Positions 47,592-49,216 of a stretch of 49,216 bases of DNA are shown here, piece by piece. A model generated the notes under the pieces. That model did no database searches. It was given only the letters and a program-made list of their open reading frames with translations, and was not told where the DNA came from. The position numbers and the translations under genes were made by a program. The number at the start of each line of letters is the position of its first letter. The stretch's first letter is position 1. Source of the stretch: Neolewinella agarilytica (GTDB taxonomy: Bacteria > Bacteroidota > Bacteroidia > Chitinophagales > Saprospiraceae); assembly GCF_900110645.1 (NCBI RefSeq), contig NZ_FOFB01000039.1, forward strand, positions 1-49,216, in the 5' to 3' direction.

Positions 47592-49216
47592 ATGAACTTC
47601 CCAAAATCTTTTCTCTCCGACACTCGGGGAGGTGAAAAGCATGTTTGCTTTCCGCTTTTTTTCCTGCTGATACTCTTTGTCAGTCCGGTGCTGGCGCAGC
47701 AGTCCGTAGAGTTTATTGGTGCCGGTTCAGGCCCAAATATGATGGGGCCTACTACGACGCCTCAGGTAATTACCTTTTACCAAAATGCTACAACTCCTTC
47801 TAACCCACCAATAACGGCTACCTTTTCTTATTCCAATCAGCAGTACACCTCTGTTGAAGGCAATCCAACCGTCCCTGGATCAACCTTTGGTACAACGATA
47901 CGTACAGGCCCCAACCCATTAGATAATACGGCAGTCTCCATTGCTACCTATGGCCCAATGAATGGTGTAAGTGCTCCAACAGACGGCAACTTTACCAGCT
48001 GTGCTGAATGCACTCCAGGCACGGGAATAAGTGTTGTCAACAATCAAGCCGTAAATTTATTTAGTTCCTCTGATGCCCTGATTGATAATTCAGGCAACAA
48101 TCTTGAACCATTGAACGCAAGGGTTCACTTTTCTGATCTGACCATCACTTTTAATAGGCCAGTAAATAACCCCATCCTCCATGTCGTAGGTCTTGGTGGT
48201 CATTATCAATTTACTACAAATCAGAATACTGCAAACGAAATAAACTATTCGATTGGCTTTACGACAGATCTTGATCTGCTGACGCCAGGCCTGAGCCTGA
48301 CCAGAATTTCCGGAAATGCAGGTTTGGCGGTTACCCCAACTACGATTCGAAATACGAATACTTTCTATGGAGCACCAACTACTCCGGGAAATGTATCTAA
48401 CATAATACGTGGTGCTGCTACAGGTAGTATCGTTATTAACGGTTTCGGCATCACATCAGTCACCTTTCGGCTCTATCTCACCGGAGATGGTGGTAACATA
48501 AGAGATGGAAACGGAAATCCTATTGCAGCGGCAAATGGGAATGAAGTGATGTGGTCTTCTCAACTTGGCTTTGTGCCTTTGGCAGGTTCAACGGTTCTCA
48601 ATGCGTTCTCCGGAGACCGCTACTTACTGGGCATGTCCTTGCAGCCTTGCCAGTTAGTGATCAATTCCGGACAGGATCAAACTGTCTGCTTAAATGAAAC
48701 TGGCGATGATATTACGGTGCAAACGGACGTGAATAATGCGAACAGCATTCGATTTGTCAGATTTGCCACGGATCAGATGGCAGGAGATTTACCTACGGAG
48801 GCAGAAGCAAATAATATTTATGGAGGAACGGTCCTTCAAACCGTCACACCAACGGGCGCATCTGAGCTTTACACTGCTACCTACAATTATGATCCGGCAG
48901 ATTTTCCTTCGCCGGGAACTTACTATGTCTACGCTATTTTAAATGAATCCGTAGTGGGAGACTGTTATCCGGTAGAGGAGATAGAAGTGGAAGTTATTGC
49001 TTTGTCCACCGCCGAAGCCGGCGGCCCCGATAACCTCTGTCAGACCGATACCCCACAGGCCCTACCACTTTCGGGCGCCAGCGTTGGTGGTGGCGCAGCC
49101 ACCGGTGCCTGGAGCATTGTCTCCGGCGGCGGCACCCTGAGCAGCACGGCACAGACGAATAATCCTTCCGCCGTAACGTACACCCCGGCGGCGGGCTTTA
49201 CGGGAACAGTCAACCT
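47592..49216 (+). CDS. large secreted protein, 5' part (runs off the window)
   Basis: The frame from the ATG at 47592 stays open to the last base of the window, giving at least 541 residues. The N-terminus has a basic stretch and then CFPLFFLLILFVSPVLAQ, a signal peptide. The next 320 residues are Thr-, Asn- and Gly-rich beta-structure. Around residue 355 a domain with SGQDQTVCLNETGDDI begins, and near residue 475 an Ig-like AGGPDNLCQTDTPQALPLSG...GGGTLSSTAQ module typical of repetitive adhesins of Bacteroidota appears. The 3' end is not visible, so a type IX sorting domain can only be guessed at. Confidence 0.82.
   Translation, partial: MNFPKSFLSDTRGGEKHVCFPLFFLLILFVSPVLAQQSVEFIGAGSGPNMMGPTTTPQVITFYQNATTPSNPPITATFSYSNQQYTSVEGNPTVPGSTFGTTIRTGPNPLDNTAVSIATYGPMNGVSAPTDGNFTSCAECTPGTGISVVNNQAVNLFSSSDALIDNSGNNLEPLNARVHFSDLTITFNRPVNNPILHVVGLGGHYQFTTNQNTANEINYSIGFTTDLDLLTPGLSLTRISGNAGLAVTPTTIRNTNTFYGAPTTPGNVSNIIRGAATGSIVINGFGITSVTFRLYLTGDGGNIRDGNGNPIAAANGNEVMWSSQLGFVPLAGSTVLNAFSGDRYLLGMSLQPCQLVINSGQDQTVCLNETGDDITVQTDVNNANSIRFVRFATDQMAGDLPTEAEANNIYGGTVLQTVTPTGASELYTATYNYDPADFPSPGTYYVYAILNESVVGDCYPVEEIEVEVIALSTAEAGGPDNLCQTDTPQALPLSGASVGGGAATGAWSIVSGGGTLSSTAQTNNPSAVTYTPAAGFTGTVN

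Overview
The window looks like chromosomal DNA of a marine-type Bacteroidota, most probably a Lewinella-like member of the Saprospiria. The evidence is: GldC; very large secreted proteins with C-terminal sorting domains typical of type IX secretion; TTTG...TAnnTTTG-type promoter boxes with no strong Shine-Dalgarno sites; many SPII/SPI signal peptides ending in CTCxSAQ; and a moderately high-GC background. The taxonomic call is an inference from gene content only.

Layout. 1-13.7 kb is an ordinary mosaic of single genes: a 2TM protein, a class C beta-lactamase-like hydrolase, sialate O-acetylesterase, quinone oxidoreductase, an S23-type four-helix-bundle gene between two microsatellite-like arrays, a Rieske oxygenase, a deacetylase lipoprotein, an SDR, a Tat-exported metallo-beta-lactamase-fold protein, an ECF sigma factor with a membrane/beta-barrel partner, and a YecM-like protein. 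13.7-24.6 kb carries a LOG-family protein, a sulfatase and a PhoD-like phosphatase (both lipoproteins), a HAD/Uma2 pair, a prolyl oligopeptidase and an ankyrin lipoprotein, ending in three tandem 206-bp repeats. 24.7-30.9 kb is one 2067-residue secreted protein with a sorting domain and a clear terminator.

31.0-36.1 kb is the most interesting part. A decayed tyrosine recombinase is followed by a mostly AT-rich array of mobile gene cassettes. Each of five cassettes begins with a GTT-core sequence whose 10 nt are exactly complementary to a 10-nt box near its own 3' end, and three of the intervening sites share a roughly 54-nt foldable core. This is the hallmark of integron attC sites. The cassettes carry a GIY-YIG/helix-turn-helix protein with a small membrane protein, a lipoprotein, a PH-like membrane protein and a 577-residue PD-(D/E)XK nuclease that could be a defence gene. 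The array ends in a half site and then transposon debris: an IS4-type pseudogene, a truncated membrane-protein gene and a complete IS3-family element (37.4-38.6 kb).

38.6-49.2 kb returns to host-like genes: an FG-GAP secreted protein, an S9 peptidase, gldC, xylA with promoter and hairpin terminator, rlmF, a ThuA-domain protein, and the start of another large secreted adhesin that runs off the window. gldC-xylA-rlmF-thuA are bracketed by two inverted, near-identical 163-bp MITE-like elements with 18-bp terminal inverted repeats and 9-bp target duplications. A short dispersed motif (TTTGCACCTGCG...GCGCCCAAA) recurs through the window, both between genes and inside signal-peptide coding regions.
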